Source of the DNA: Adiantum capillus-veneris
Lineage: Eukaryota; Streptophyta; Polypodiopsida; Polypodiales; Pteridaceae
Reading direction: 5' to 3'
Assembly (NCBI GenBank): GCA_014529385.2
Contig: CM043971.1
Coordinates: 83,273,340-83,337,339 of the forward strand
DNA length: 64,000 nt
Positions 10,920-22,725 of the stretch are shown here, in pieces (the stretch's first letter is position 1; each line of letters begins with the position of its first letter). The position numbers and the translations under genes were made by a program. The notes under the pieces were generated by a model. It did no database searches. It was not told the origin of the DNA and saw nothing but the letters and a program-made list of their open reading frames with translations.

Positions 10920-11900
10920 AAGTTCAACATCAACCGTGCTTGCGTAGGTAGTTCCTCTCTCGGACAAAACTTGACATATCTCTTGAGCCATAATGTCGTG
11001 TTGCGTACTGATTGACCCTCTTTCTGTTTGAGTCTGTGGATTTTTGAGACCGTACTCTGTGCATTCCTTTTTGTGTTAATTCTTTGATGAGTTCCTCAAA
11101 TAGATCGTCTAAAGTCTCAAAAATGCATCTTTCCATTGAGCCAAACCATGTAGGCACGTCATCTTCCAGAGTTAGTCCAAGTCCCGCAAACTGTGTCACA
11201 AAATCCAAAACTTCCTCTGCTCTAGTTAATCTTTTGAAAGCTACTACGTGATCTCTTGGATTTTTATCTTCGGATTATTTCTTGTTTATCCATTTTTGTA
11301 CTTAGGATGGTCTAACTAACCGATTGTCTACAAGTCTAACCATAGACTCTCCCAATCCTTCTCTAGATTCAGGCCTTTTACTATGCCTAGGTTCTTCTTT
11401 GAAGGTATTGATTGTTCTGTTGGAGATTGGTCTATTAGTTGAGGAAGCACATTTCCCATCTCTGTGATCATTCATCTCTCGTTATTGCTCTTGGAGGGAA
11501 TCGAGGTGGCTCCCTCTTTGGATTTTTTTAGGGATTATCGTGTTTGGTGGAGCTATTTGTGGACCTTCATTTACCAAATATCCACCTATTTCTAATGCAC
11601 TCTAAGGATTTTTACTTTCTACAGCTCTATATTCTCGTCCATACTTGTCAAAAAATATAGATCTCCATCGATAGCTGACTCTGTATGCATAGACATATAA
11701 GAGATCATAATCCATCAGCTCTCTTGGGTTTGGCTCTGAGCACTCCGCCAATGTATATATACACTCCTTCACTCTCATGATCTATCATCCAAACTCTCTC
11801 AATAAAATTGGTCTTCATTGAGTGCAAGTTTGGAAGATCCATTATGGATGGATGCTCTTCTATCTATGGGATCCCGAAGCTTGTATAAGCTGAGTTTGAA
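10920..11900 (-). pseudogene. Retrotransposon gag-like remnant
   Basis: Reading leftwards, coding-like sequence with nonsense codons runs from about 11.9 kb into an open piece at 11208-10930 (92 residues). The line includes NPRDHVVAFKRLT, then FAGLGLTLEDDVPTWFGSM and FETLDDLFEELIKEL. That order (D-P-x-x-H-V near the start, a hydrophobic run, W-F then a helix ending in F) is typical of the retrotransposon gag domain of plant LTR elements. It lacks a zinc knuckle and has no pol behind it, so it is either truncated or a non-autonomous element. The gag call is inference from pattern only. Confidence 0.5.
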
Positions 11901-12543
11901 TCTAAAGAAGAAATGATCTTTGGGCTTAACATCTCTAGCTTGATGAAAGAAGACTATACCAATGTGTTCAAGTGCTTTGGTTAGGAAAAAGTCGAAACTA
12001 TGTCCAAAACCGCGATCATTTTCTCACAATTCTCTCAAATTGTCACTTTTAGAGACCCCTAATTTCCGGAATGACTCGTAGGGTCTTTGATTGTTGTTCA
12101 TGAGCACCATTAAATTCTATAGAGCTACTCTGGAGCTTTGTTTTGATAAAAAAAGTTTTTGAATATGATATCGTGAGCTCAAGTTATGGCCGAAACAATC
12201 AACCTGTGCCTGGAGACTTCATACGCATATGATTTTTATTGACTCAAAATTGCTTCAAAATTTAACTTTAGACTCTCCTTGATGTACTCTAACCACTCCA
12301 AGTCTTAGTTTGTGATTTTGACACTTTTAGACAGGTTTACCATTCCTTTTTCTATCGTGTTGCTTGCAAACTGCCTTGGGAGGTTAAGCCAAAAGTGATC
12401 CAAATTGAATGAAATTTGGTCTCTATGCCTATCTTGTGATGGAAAACACTTTTTAAATCTCATATGAAAGTGTTGGATTCTAGTACTCGGACCTTACTCA
12501 ACCTGGCTAGGGCTGAGCTTGAGGTGGGAACCCGGCCCAAGCT
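11901..12543. other. No recognisable gene; possible leader of the minus-strand remnant
   Basis: No open frame of note. The sequence lies upstream, on the minus strand, of the gag-like remnant and could be its leader or LTR, but I find no paired LTR or primer-binding site. Confidence 0.3.
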
Positions 12544-12544
12544 T

Positions 12545-12680
12545 GAGGTGCTTGTCGTGCTTGCTGACTAAGGTGCTTGAGGTTCTTGTTGTGCTTGCTA
12601 ACTAAGGTGCTTGAGGTGCTTGTCATGCTTGATGATTAAGGTGCTTGAGGGGCTTCATGACTAAGGTGCTCAAGGGGTGA
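12545..12680. repeat. 34-bp minisatellite, about 3.5 copies
   Basis: A unit beginning GAGGTGCTTGTCGTGCTTG recurs at 12545, 12579, 12613 and (degenerate) 12647, exactly 34 bp apart. Individual copies differ at a few positions. Confidence 0.85.
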
Positions 12681-12744
12681 GGTGCTCCAAAGTCAACATG
12701 ATCCCTACAAGAAGCAGGGTGAGCCCTAAAGCTGGGGGCATGAG

Positions 12745-12749
<5 letters not shown>

Positions 12750-12777
<28 letters not shown>
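12750..12777. repeat. (CA)n microsatellite
   Basis: About fourteen uninterrupted CA units. Confidence 0.95.
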
Positions 12778-12829
12778 TCAAGGCAAGCCCAAGGCCTAAG
12801 AGGCAACAAGGACACACGTTAAGCACCTA

Positions 12830-14170
12830 CACATGGTGTCCTCATGTAGTGCCTAAAGTCTATTGGTTGACCTCTAAAGGGGTCCAATGATAATTTAGTT
12901 TATTTAGTTAATTGTTTAACCATTATTCAAGCCCTCTCTCTCAAAGGGGTATGAAGGACACTTGTCTTTATGCTACCCTTGTTTCTGGATATGCATAAAG
13001 CATGTGACTGAGGAGGTCCAATCATCTCCAAGCTAGAGCTAGAAGAGGGGGTCGACCGAAGAAAGAAGGGGGGGGTGCTTGATCACATACCCTCTCTCAT
13101 TCACTCACACACACACTCTCATTCTCATAGTGTGGTGTGCAAGAACACCATCTCCTTCTCCAAGCTTGAGAAGTTGAGAGCCTACACCAACAACTCTTGG
13201 CTATGGAATGAAAATCCAAACAAGATCCATGCTTCAATGCTATGCTAGCCATCTTCTTCATCTCCATTACTATGCTACTATGCTATGCTAAGCCATATGA
13301 ATAATGGCATGAGAGGACACTACTTATTTCTCGTGTGTTACTTCTTCTTCCTCTTACCTACCCTCATTCCTTGCTAGCTCTCTCCACCTTCAAAGGTGTT
13401 TGAGGTCTTGGGACGACTGAGGCCAGGGACAAGTTAATGCTTTGGTAAGATAGTTAAGGGAATAAAATTGGTGCATGAAACTTTCCATCTTTATTGCACC
13501 AATGAGGTCTCAAGGAACACAAATCTTGTATTGTACCAAGTATCTCCATATGGAAGAATCTATATTACAAAAGCCTTTTGGAGGGGGGACCGTGTCTCCA
13601 AGTAAATCCGGTCCTCAACTGTTACCAATTTCTCTAGTCCTTTCTCTCGTTCATGCCAAGAAAATAGGGTGTAATGTTCATTTTGCTACTTTTAATCAAG
13701 TACTCTTCTTATGCTCCTTAAAGAACCCTCTTAAAGGAATCTTCGCTATAGTTATTTAAGTTTTGCTACTATCCATGTCATAGTCATATTCCATTACATT
13801 GGTATTATAGCTATTGGTTTTTCTTTTCTTCCTTAAGGAGAGAGTTATTGAAGTTGTCTATAGTCATAGTCATATTAATTTTTGCCACTATCCATGTCAT
13901 AGTCATATTCCATTACATTGGTATTAGAGCTATTGGTTTCGCTTTTCTTCCTTAAGAAGAGAGGTCCTTAAGTTGTCTATAAAAGGTTGGACTTGTTCAT
14001 TGCAAGAAGGTAAGTGGGACTGGGATCTATTATGTTGGTTGAAAAAGACTTAATTGGAGGTACGTTGGGAGCTATAGACTTAATAATGGAGTCCCTCTCG
14101 GGAGTTGCCTTTGTCTTATCCATTATAGAGCTACCACGCAATGTTATACCCTCTCCACTACTCTTTGCAA
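12830..14170 (+). mobile_element. LTR-like leader of Ty3/gypsy copy A
   Basis: The stretch at about 13140-13760 matches, in inverse orientation, 29520-28930. Shared phrases include CAAAGCCTTTTGGAGG, GGTCCTCAACTGTT and a GAGGTCTTGGG block. The last part (14060-14170) is related to 35980-36120, directly before the primer-binding site of copy B (GAGCTATAGACTTAATAATGG against GAGCTATGGTCTTAATAGTGG). The stretch is therefore the LTR or leader that precedes gag in this family. Its true left border is not visible, and a degenerate primer-site-like sequence is at about 14174. Confidence 0.5.
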
Positions 14171-15690
14171 TCAATAGTCTCTAAACCACCGGTGTGGTTG
14201 CTTGAGAGCTAATTTTCAAAGGTAAATAAGAGTAGAAACTAAGTTTTTTGACCAAAGCACAAAGTAGCATATACATAAGTTTAGTTAGCATGGCTCACAG
14301 TAATAAAGAGGGTAGAATGAATATTGACAACTTTGATTTCACATGGTGCGACTATGCCCCAATGTTTGTGAACTATCTTGCTACTAGGTTTCAACAAGCT
14401 ATGGGCAACCCTGCTTTGCAAGCCAAAGTTACTCAACAACTTTGTGATTATAGGATTTTACTATCTCTCCAAGAAGAGAGAGATCTTAGGAAGCCTCTTG
14501 TTGAGACTTCCAAAAGAAGACTCTCTCTGATAATAGAAGAGGAGGAATCCAATGAACGAGAAATAAGTGAATCTCCAAAGAGTCCTCTGAAGATGTGTCT
14601 CCACAAAGACAGTGGTCTCAATGATCCCTAACTCCTACCAAGAAGAAAAGATCACCCTATAGTCCTTCTCCTCATTGTCACTCCAAAAGGGAAGAGAGGA
14701 AACAAAGGAAGAAAAAGGAAAGAAAGAGGTCACCCTCTTCTCCTTCTTCTTCACCTTCCTCCTGTTCTGGCAAAATCAACGGCTATTCTCCTAGAGAATA
14801 CAAGAGGAGAGGACATCACAAATAATATGCTTCTTGGAAAAGGTCCTACAAGCTAAAGAAGTTCAAAGAGGGAGGAAAGAGTATCTCTTTTCTCACCTAT
14901 GATGGCACCTTTGGTACTAGAGACAAAGTATTTGGCCTTCATCCAACAATTTGACATGGCCTTTGGAGATGAGGGCCCAAATATAAATTGACAAATGAGA
15001 CTTTTTCATCTCTCCTCTCCAACATGAGGATGTTATCCTAGGGGCACCATGGTTCAACTGCATGGCTGCCAACATGAAGTTCCCTGAAAGGAGAATCTAC
15101 GTCACCTACAGAAAAAGAACATGTATATAGATGCTAATGAGTCTAGTCATACTATACCACTTGTAAATTCCCATGCTTTTGATAAGTCAATGAAAAGCTC
15201 GGTTTCCTCGTACATGTTTTTTTGTCAAAGAGTCTCTAAATGATGCTAATGTTTTAACAGAACAAAGTGATAGGAATCAAGAAGAATTAGAATTGTCTAA
15301 TTTTTTAAATTGATTCCAAGATGTATTTATTGATGACATCCCTATGGAGTTACCTCCAATACGAGGAGATGATGACCATATGATAGAGCTTCTACCCGAG
15401 AACTGAGCGCCTAATAAACCTCCTTATAGAGTTTCTCGAGCTCAACAAGAGAAGATTATGAGGCAAGTGCATGAGATGGTAGACAAGGGGATGGTGAGGC
15501 CTAGATCCTCTCCCTTTTGTTCTCCAATCCTTTTAATACAAAAGAAAGATGACACTTATCGCATGTGTGTGGAATATCGAGCACTATCAAAAACAAATTA
15601 CCCGTGCTACAGGTAGAAGACATGTTTGATAAGCTACAAGGTTCAACCTACTTTAGTAGGATTGACCTTAAAAGTGGCTATCATCAAATA
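14171..15690 (+). pseudogene. Truncated Ty3/gypsy gag-pol, copy A
   Basis: The first open block (14248-14631) contains NIDNFDF and QQAMGNPALQ, matching the gag start of copy B at 36243 (NVDNFDF, QQAMGNPSLQ). A serine/lysine-rich segment follows, then KKFKEGGKSISFLTYDGTFG, again as in copy B. Most of gag, the zinc knuckle and the protease are deleted or scrambled. From about 15290 the sequence resumes with the pre-RT spacer (FQDVFIDDIP) and the start of the reverse transcriptase (PPYRVSRAQQEKIMRQVHEM, SPFCSPILLIQKKD). It breaks off at about 15690 just after the GYHQI motif. Numerous stops and frameshifts are present. It is an old, 3'-truncated copy of the same family as copy B. Confidence 0.85.
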
Positions 15691-16278
15691 AGGGAGGATT
15701 TTATTATTTGTTGCGAGCTTTCATTTTTGAGATTTTGCAATTGAAACTTTATTTTCGAGCTTTTTAACACTCGCATTACACCAAGGATATCTTCAAACAT
15801 CATTGTGGCATGAAAAAAGTCTACACCGGATTATGCATTCCTTCAATTACTAGACAATTAAATGTGACATGCATGCATGTTGATGCTTGAGTAAATGTAA
15901 GCTTAAGCACTCTCTTATTAGACAAAAATGTAACATTAATAAAAGAGCCATTTGTAATTATATTTGAGTGAATTTCCCACTATGAAGAATACCAAACAAC
16001 ACATGTAGCGTCAAAGTAACCTACTAAGTCAACTCCAGTAGACCCAAAACCAAACTAGATTTCGAGTAGTAGTGTGACTTGCATATCCTACTACATAGTA
16101 AACCTCCAATTACATAATCTAGTCAAACAATTACCAAAATGCCATGTCCAATTCCTTTGGCCACCATGTACACAAAACACACAAATCAAAACATCAAAAT
16201 GCAATGTCTAGAGAGTATTGACTCAAGAAACCTCAAACCAGACTAAATTCCAAGTGGTAGAATGACATGCATCTCATA

Positions 16279-16375
<97 letters not shown>

Positions 16376-17926
16376 GTATTTCCTTCCTCTCTTGTCAAGC
16401 ACATTATGGTAGAATATGGATTGTACTTTTTAATCCCTTAAAATCTCTTCTGGGGTATCCTAACACTAGTCCTCTAAATAATCAGCCACTTTTGTGGCTT
16501 TTTGAGACTTTTGTAAAAAAATTCTCAACACTATGTTAGTTATCTAAATAGAAAATGGTTTCATGGAATTATGACTAGCACTTAATATGAGTTGATAAAA
16601 AATAGTACATAGCGAAATGAAGGTCTAAAGGTGTCTTTCCAATGCCATCTTCTACAACTAATTTGTGTGAATAAATTAAAGAATTTCTATTTTCTTTTGA
16701 AATTAAATCAAATCATTGTGAATCAAGCCCAAACTTCTTTGAAAAATCCCTCAATAGATATGTGATAGATGTACCAAGATTTTTTAACCCATATACAAAG
16801 ACTGCCCAATTTTTTACTTCTCCAAGTTAGGTGTTGAAGTGCAGTTTTACGTAAATTTACTATTTTTAGAAAAGTAAATTTTTTTATTTTTGCGTTTTTC
16901 ACATAAATTGTGTATTTAGAAACCTTTTTTTATATCTTGAACCCATAATTAAGAAGTTACATGAAATTTTGATGTCATATACAAAAGTTATGTTTCATTT
17001 ACTAGAATCCTGATGTGAGCCATTTTTGTGGCTTTAGCCAGTTTTGTGGCTCATTACAAGTCTAGTGCTAATGGAAGTATTGATGGATCCTCCTTGAAAG
17101 TTGCTACATATTTTTAATATTTTCAATATGATTGATCAATTTTATAGCTATTAGCACATTATATATGTCTAGCCGGCTATTATTTTCATCTATTCTATCA
17201 AACACTACAATTGACCACCTCTAATGACTTCCCATTAGCTCACTTTCCTTGGTATTTTCTCCCTTGTTTCATGACTCAATAAAAAACTACCCTTGTTTGC
17301 ACTTTGAACCTAGTAATTAGAGCACCATCCATCCAATGGCTTAGATTACCATCTTAGCCCTGCCCATTACACCATCTGGAAGCTCCATCCATTTTCAAAC
17401 TTTTCTTGACATCCTTTCTTGAAATTGGTGTAGAGGTACCAAGTGATTTTAAGTAAAACAAATAGGTTCATTAATTTTAGAACAAAAAGGGAAGAGCAAG
17501 AGGTTGACAATACAAAAGAATATGGGAAACGTCCAGATGGAGACCATGCCCTCGCTTTCTCTCACTTTTCAATTTACTAGGGGTGTAAAATTTCTTCTAG
17601 ATGGGATGGAAGGAGAAACATAAATAGAAGATAATATATGCAATGTTTATTAAGTAAATAGTTTTGTTGGGATTTCAAAAATAGCAAAATTTGACATACA
17701 TAGAGCACTATAGAACAAAATAAATTTTGAACCGTATAAGTGTCAAGATGAATTGCTCTTTTGTATTCAAATTTCACATAATTCCATGCCTTCTACTTGC
17801 AAGTATAGGTGATTGCTTCTTGAGGCAAATGATGGCTTATGCTTCTCATCTCTGTCAAGCATTCCTTAAAATTTGAGCATGACAATATCTGTTGTTCATC
17901 TCCTATTAATATAGATTCAAATAGGC
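15691..17926. other. No recognisable gene
   Basis: AT-rich sequence with no motif-bearing open frame. The only clear feature is the compound microsatellite at 16283-16374. Confidence 0.4.
16283..16374. repeat. (CT)n(CA)n compound microsatellite
   Basis: About 24 CT units pass directly into about 22 CA units. Confidence 0.95.
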
Positions 17927-19748
<1,822 letters not shown>

Positions 19749-19804
19749 GTGCCTGCACAATGTGAGGAGCACACACATGCACGCTCTTCCTCTTGGCTTG
19801 GAGG

Positions 19805-20256
19805 GCACATAGTTGGCAGCTGACACAGGATTTCTTTGACCTTGTCAAAAGATTCTTGGGCATATTCATTCCATTCAAAGCCATGCACCTATTCATACCT
19901 CTTTTGGAGAGGATGCACATATTGTGACAACATCGAGAAGAATGTGACAAGTAATTTAGCTTATGCATAAAGGAGTCCAAGTCTTGCACACTAGAGGGGG
20001 GCTCCATCAAGACTAGCACCTTGACCTTTTCCGGATCTGTCTCAATACCATTTTGTGACACCACATGGCCTAGAAACTCCGCTTGAGGTTGTGCTAGCTT
20101 GCACTTCTTAGGATTCAACTGACCTCTTTCTTTGTCAAGTCTTTTAAAACATAGCCGCAACTTTGACAAATGATTCACCCTTGATATATAACATCCAATT
20201 TTATCCATGAAAACTCTAATGAACCTTCCCAAATAGGGACCAAACACCCTATTCAT
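19805..20256 (-). pseudogene. Ty3/gypsy RT to RNase H fragment
   Basis: Reading leftwards from 20256, the translation contains GRFIRVFMDKIGCY. That is the catalytic region of a gypsy reverse transcriptase (normally F-x-D-D), here with the second aspartate replaced by lysine. CKLAQPQAEFLGHVVSQNGI follows, the usual thumb-region phrase, and then a VKVL...PSSVQDLDSF stretch. A frameshift near 19930 moves the continuation (FEWNEYAQESFDKVKEIL, the link before RNase H) into another frame. It then ends just before the (TC)n tract. Its sequence differs from copies A and B, so it is from another gypsy family. It is non-functional. Confidence 0.85.
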
Positions 20257-20868
20257 CCAGTCTTAGAAGGTGGGGGCTGCACTCTGCGCATTCCTACAAT
20301 GCACCCATATAAGAGCAAAGCAGGTCCGCCACTTGAAGGGGAGGGAGACCATGGAAGGAACAACTACAAGGAGGGCCAAGAGGTCCACTATCAGCATAAG
20401 AGAAGGAGGAGAGGAGTTTGTCCATGGAGGGGGTGAGAGGAGTTGAAACACGAAGTGGGATATACGCTACAGATAACTGTGAGCAAGGCAAAGAAGGTGG
20501 TGCTTCATAGGAGACTGGAGGTGCCAAGAGCTGCAGAAGAGGACCCGAGAGCAGGAAGTTTTGAGGGAGGTTGGAGGGAATGGGCTACCTTTGCAGTCCT
20601 GAAAAAAAGAGATGGAGGAGGGTGCCGTGAAGAAAGGAGTTAGTGGATGGTATGAGAGGAGTCGCCACCTCCATGTTCTGCAACACAAATTGACTCCTAA
20701 GAGCTAGCCAATCACAACCGTTGCATGCGTGCGAGCATGTGTGTTATAAACACACTTAGGAGAAGTGGGAATGTCAAAGGAGGGAGGGGGCATGGTATAT
20801 TCAGGAGAAGCCCATGACTATTGCTATCACCATTGCCATGGAAACTTTTGTTTTAAAAATAATGTTAA
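20257..20868. other. No recognisable gene
   Basis: Purine-rich plus strand (AGGAGG-type runs, 20330-20650) with overlapping open frames on both strands that lack motifs. Confidence 0.35.
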
Positions 20869-20960
20869 ACAAAAAAAAGGGGGGGGGGGGGGGGGGGGGG
20901 TCGGAGCTCCCACATCATCTACGAGGAGGGCTCCAAAGCCTCCCCTTTTTTTTCAAAACC
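20869..20960. repeat. Hairpin repeat, copy 1 (with 21-nt G run)
   Basis: An A run followed by about 21 G, then GGAGCTCCCACATCATCTACG, a partially complementary GAGGAGGGCTCC half, and CCCC followed by a T run. The layout (A-run, G-run, GAGCTCCC half-site, inverse half-site, C-run, T-run) matches the two hairpins at 21243 and 21383, but the stem is degenerate. Confidence 0.55.
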
Positions 20961-21242
20961 TATTTTGCTAGGAGTTTTTTCTGTCAATGGTTTACATAAT
21001 GATGCCTATGCATGGCTCGTGCCCGATGGAGCAAGCCTCATGGTATCCTAATGCCGGATGGGGCATGCCCCTTGCCTGATGGTATGCGACCCTTGCCTGA
21101 CCATGTTTCATTGCCGACCATGTTTCATAGCTAAGATTTGAAAGGGATAACCACCTTCTCTTATAGCACAATGCAAGACATGTCGAGTTTATGGTTACGT
21201 TTCAAGAAAAATTTATTACATTTCACCCACATTTTCCAAAAA

Positions 21243-21313
21243 TTGCCAAAAAGGGAGAGGTGAAGCTCCCCCAACGTGGATGATGGGGGAGCTCCACCTC
21301 ACCCTTTTTTTTG
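21243..21313. repeat. Hairpin repeat, copy 2
   Basis: AAAAAGGGAGAGGTGAAGCTC pairs with the inverse GAGCTCCACCTCACCCTTTTT across a centre at CGTGGATGATGG. Stem about 26 bp with few mismatches. Confidence 0.75.
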
Positions 21314-21382
21314 GATGTTTGAACAACCCAGGTTTCTCATTTAAGTTTTAATTATTTGCATTCCAAATTTAATGATATACAT

Positions 21383-21476
21383 CAAAAAAAGGGGGAGAGG
21401 CAGAGTTCCCCCATCATCCGCGCATGCGTGGATGATGGGGTAGCTCTGTCCCCCCCCCTTTCTTTTTGCAAATACG
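21383..21476. repeat. Hairpin repeat, copy 3
   Basis: The arms are complementary about GCATGC (centre 21424/21425). CCCCCATCATCC pairs with GGATGATGGGG, with further pairing of GGCAGAG with CTCTGTC and of the A/G run with the C/T run. Stem about 40 bp. Confidence 0.8.
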
Positions 21477-21692
21477 TAAAATTCCACCCAACTCCGCCAT
21501 TTTTTGCAAATCCCTTGATCTTTGCCGAACTTATTTTACTTGTTACATAATATAGAATATTAATTACTATATAATATATAGTACATATCATACTGTACTA
21601 CATAATATTTAAATTAAGGTGAAAATAACTTGATTATCTCTTGTGAGTGGAAGGGAAATCTGCTCTAAAATTGGCCCGTACATGTGATATTT
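21477..21692. other. No gene; 5' flank of LINE copy 1
   Basis: AT-rich sequence. The last bases run into the (TC)n tract that precedes the LINE. Confidence 0.5.
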
Positions 21693-21717
21693 ATCTCTCT
21701 CTCTCTCTCTCTCTCTC
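21693..21717. repeat. (TC)n at the 5' junction of LINE copy 1
   Basis: About twelve TC/CT units end in CTCC. The LINE sequence shared with copy 2 starts directly after, at GAAGTGAACAGG. Confidence 0.95.
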
Positions 21718-21768
21718 CGAAGTGAACAGGTTCAACAAAATTGATTCTCATCTCCTATTTTACATACA

Positions 21769-22719
21769 ATGTCTTCCGGCACTCACAAGGGTTCTTCTTC
21801 TTCAACAAGGTCCACAACCATTGTGGAAAATGATCCAAAATCTCCTAAGTGTGGAGATAGCAACACAACCACCCAACCAACGACATCGGAAACCATGATC
21901 ATGGCATACTTGGTATCATTGCAAGAGACCGTAAACAAACAAGGCGAAGACTTACGAGCACTTGCAATGGAGAATGGCACACTAAGGGTACTTGTGGTTG
22001 AGAATGAGAATCTCAAGAGGACACTTGAGATGCAAACAACACGTTTGATGCAACTTGAAGAGAAAGTCAAGGAATGTAAACGCTCTCTTGTGGACTTGAA
22101 TGCTTTGAAGGAGCGGATGAGCAAAGTAGAGCATGACCATGTATTGAAAGAGGAGAAATTTGACACTATGAGCCGGGATGTATGCGACATGAAAAATGTA
22201 TGCACAAACAAGTCTTGGGCTGATGTATGTGGTAGCAATGTGGTTTCTAATTCCTCACTCATGCAAGCTATGGTTCAAACAAAGAATGTTGAGAATGTGG
22301 ATGTGGAGGAGTTGAAGGAACGGGAGCGACGTTCCAAGAACATTGTTATTCGTGGAATTCCCGAAGAGAAGTTAGAGACACCTCCTTCTCTTGCCATTGT
22401 TATTGAAGATTTCTTCAAAACCCACTTTGGCATGTCCGGAGTTATGGTCTATGGAGCACATAGAGTGGGGAAGCAAGGAGCTCCTCGCTCGGGAGAACGG
22501 CCAATTGTATGCACCATGCCGGATGAGACCAAGCGAAAGATTATCCTTGATAATAGTTGGATCTATTTGAGGGATACAAAATGTTTTGTATGTGAAGATC
22601 ACACTATTAAGCAACAAAATATGCGTCACAAGGCATATGAGGAAAAGAATAATAAAAACAAGGAGATCTCTCATGAAGAAAATGTGCCCAAGGAGGAGGC
22701 AAGTCTCTCAAGCAAATAG
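21769..22719 (+). CDS. LINE ORF1 protein (coiled coil, RRM, C-terminal domain)
   Basis: 316 residues from an ATG 51 bases into the shared body. Residues 1-43 are S/T-rich and disordered. Residues about 44-140 show heptad-like leucine, valine and glutamate spacing, a long coiled coil. Residues 187-262 start ERRSKNIVIRGIPEE and include GAHRVGK and RPIVCTM, the pattern of the RRM of L1-type ORF1p. Residues 263-296 (CFVCEDHTIKQQNMRHKAY) match the C-terminal domain, which with the RRM binds RNA. The tail is K/E-rich. In that family the protein trimerises and coats its own RNA as a chaperone in the cytoplasmic RNP. Many plant L1 ORF1 proteins carry a CCHC knuckle instead; none is present here. The TAG stop is in frame with ORF2. 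Confidence 0.93.
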   Translation: MSSGTHKGSSSSTRSTTIVENDPKSPKCGDSNTTTQPTTSETMIMAYLVSLQETVNKQGEDLRALAMENGTLRVLVVENENLKRTLEMQTTRLMQLEEKVKECKRSLVDLNALKERMSKVEHDHVLKEEKFDTMSRDVCDMKNVCTNKSWADVCGSNVVSNSSLMQAMVQTKNVENVDVEELKERERRSKNIVIRGIPEEKLETPPSLAIVIEDFFKTHFGMSGVMVYGAHRVGKQGAPRSGERPIVCTMPDETKRKIILDNSWIYLRDTKCFVCEDHTIKQQNMRHKAYEEKNNKNKEISHEENVPKEEASLSSK

Positions 22720-22725
22720 GGATGC

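Noticed and set aside
21783-22262. 159-residue antisense frame opposite LINE ORF1 (and 59331-59861)
   Set aside because: A mirror of the coiled-coil codons (Ser/Leu-rich); no start context or motif. Not taken as an ORF0-like gene.
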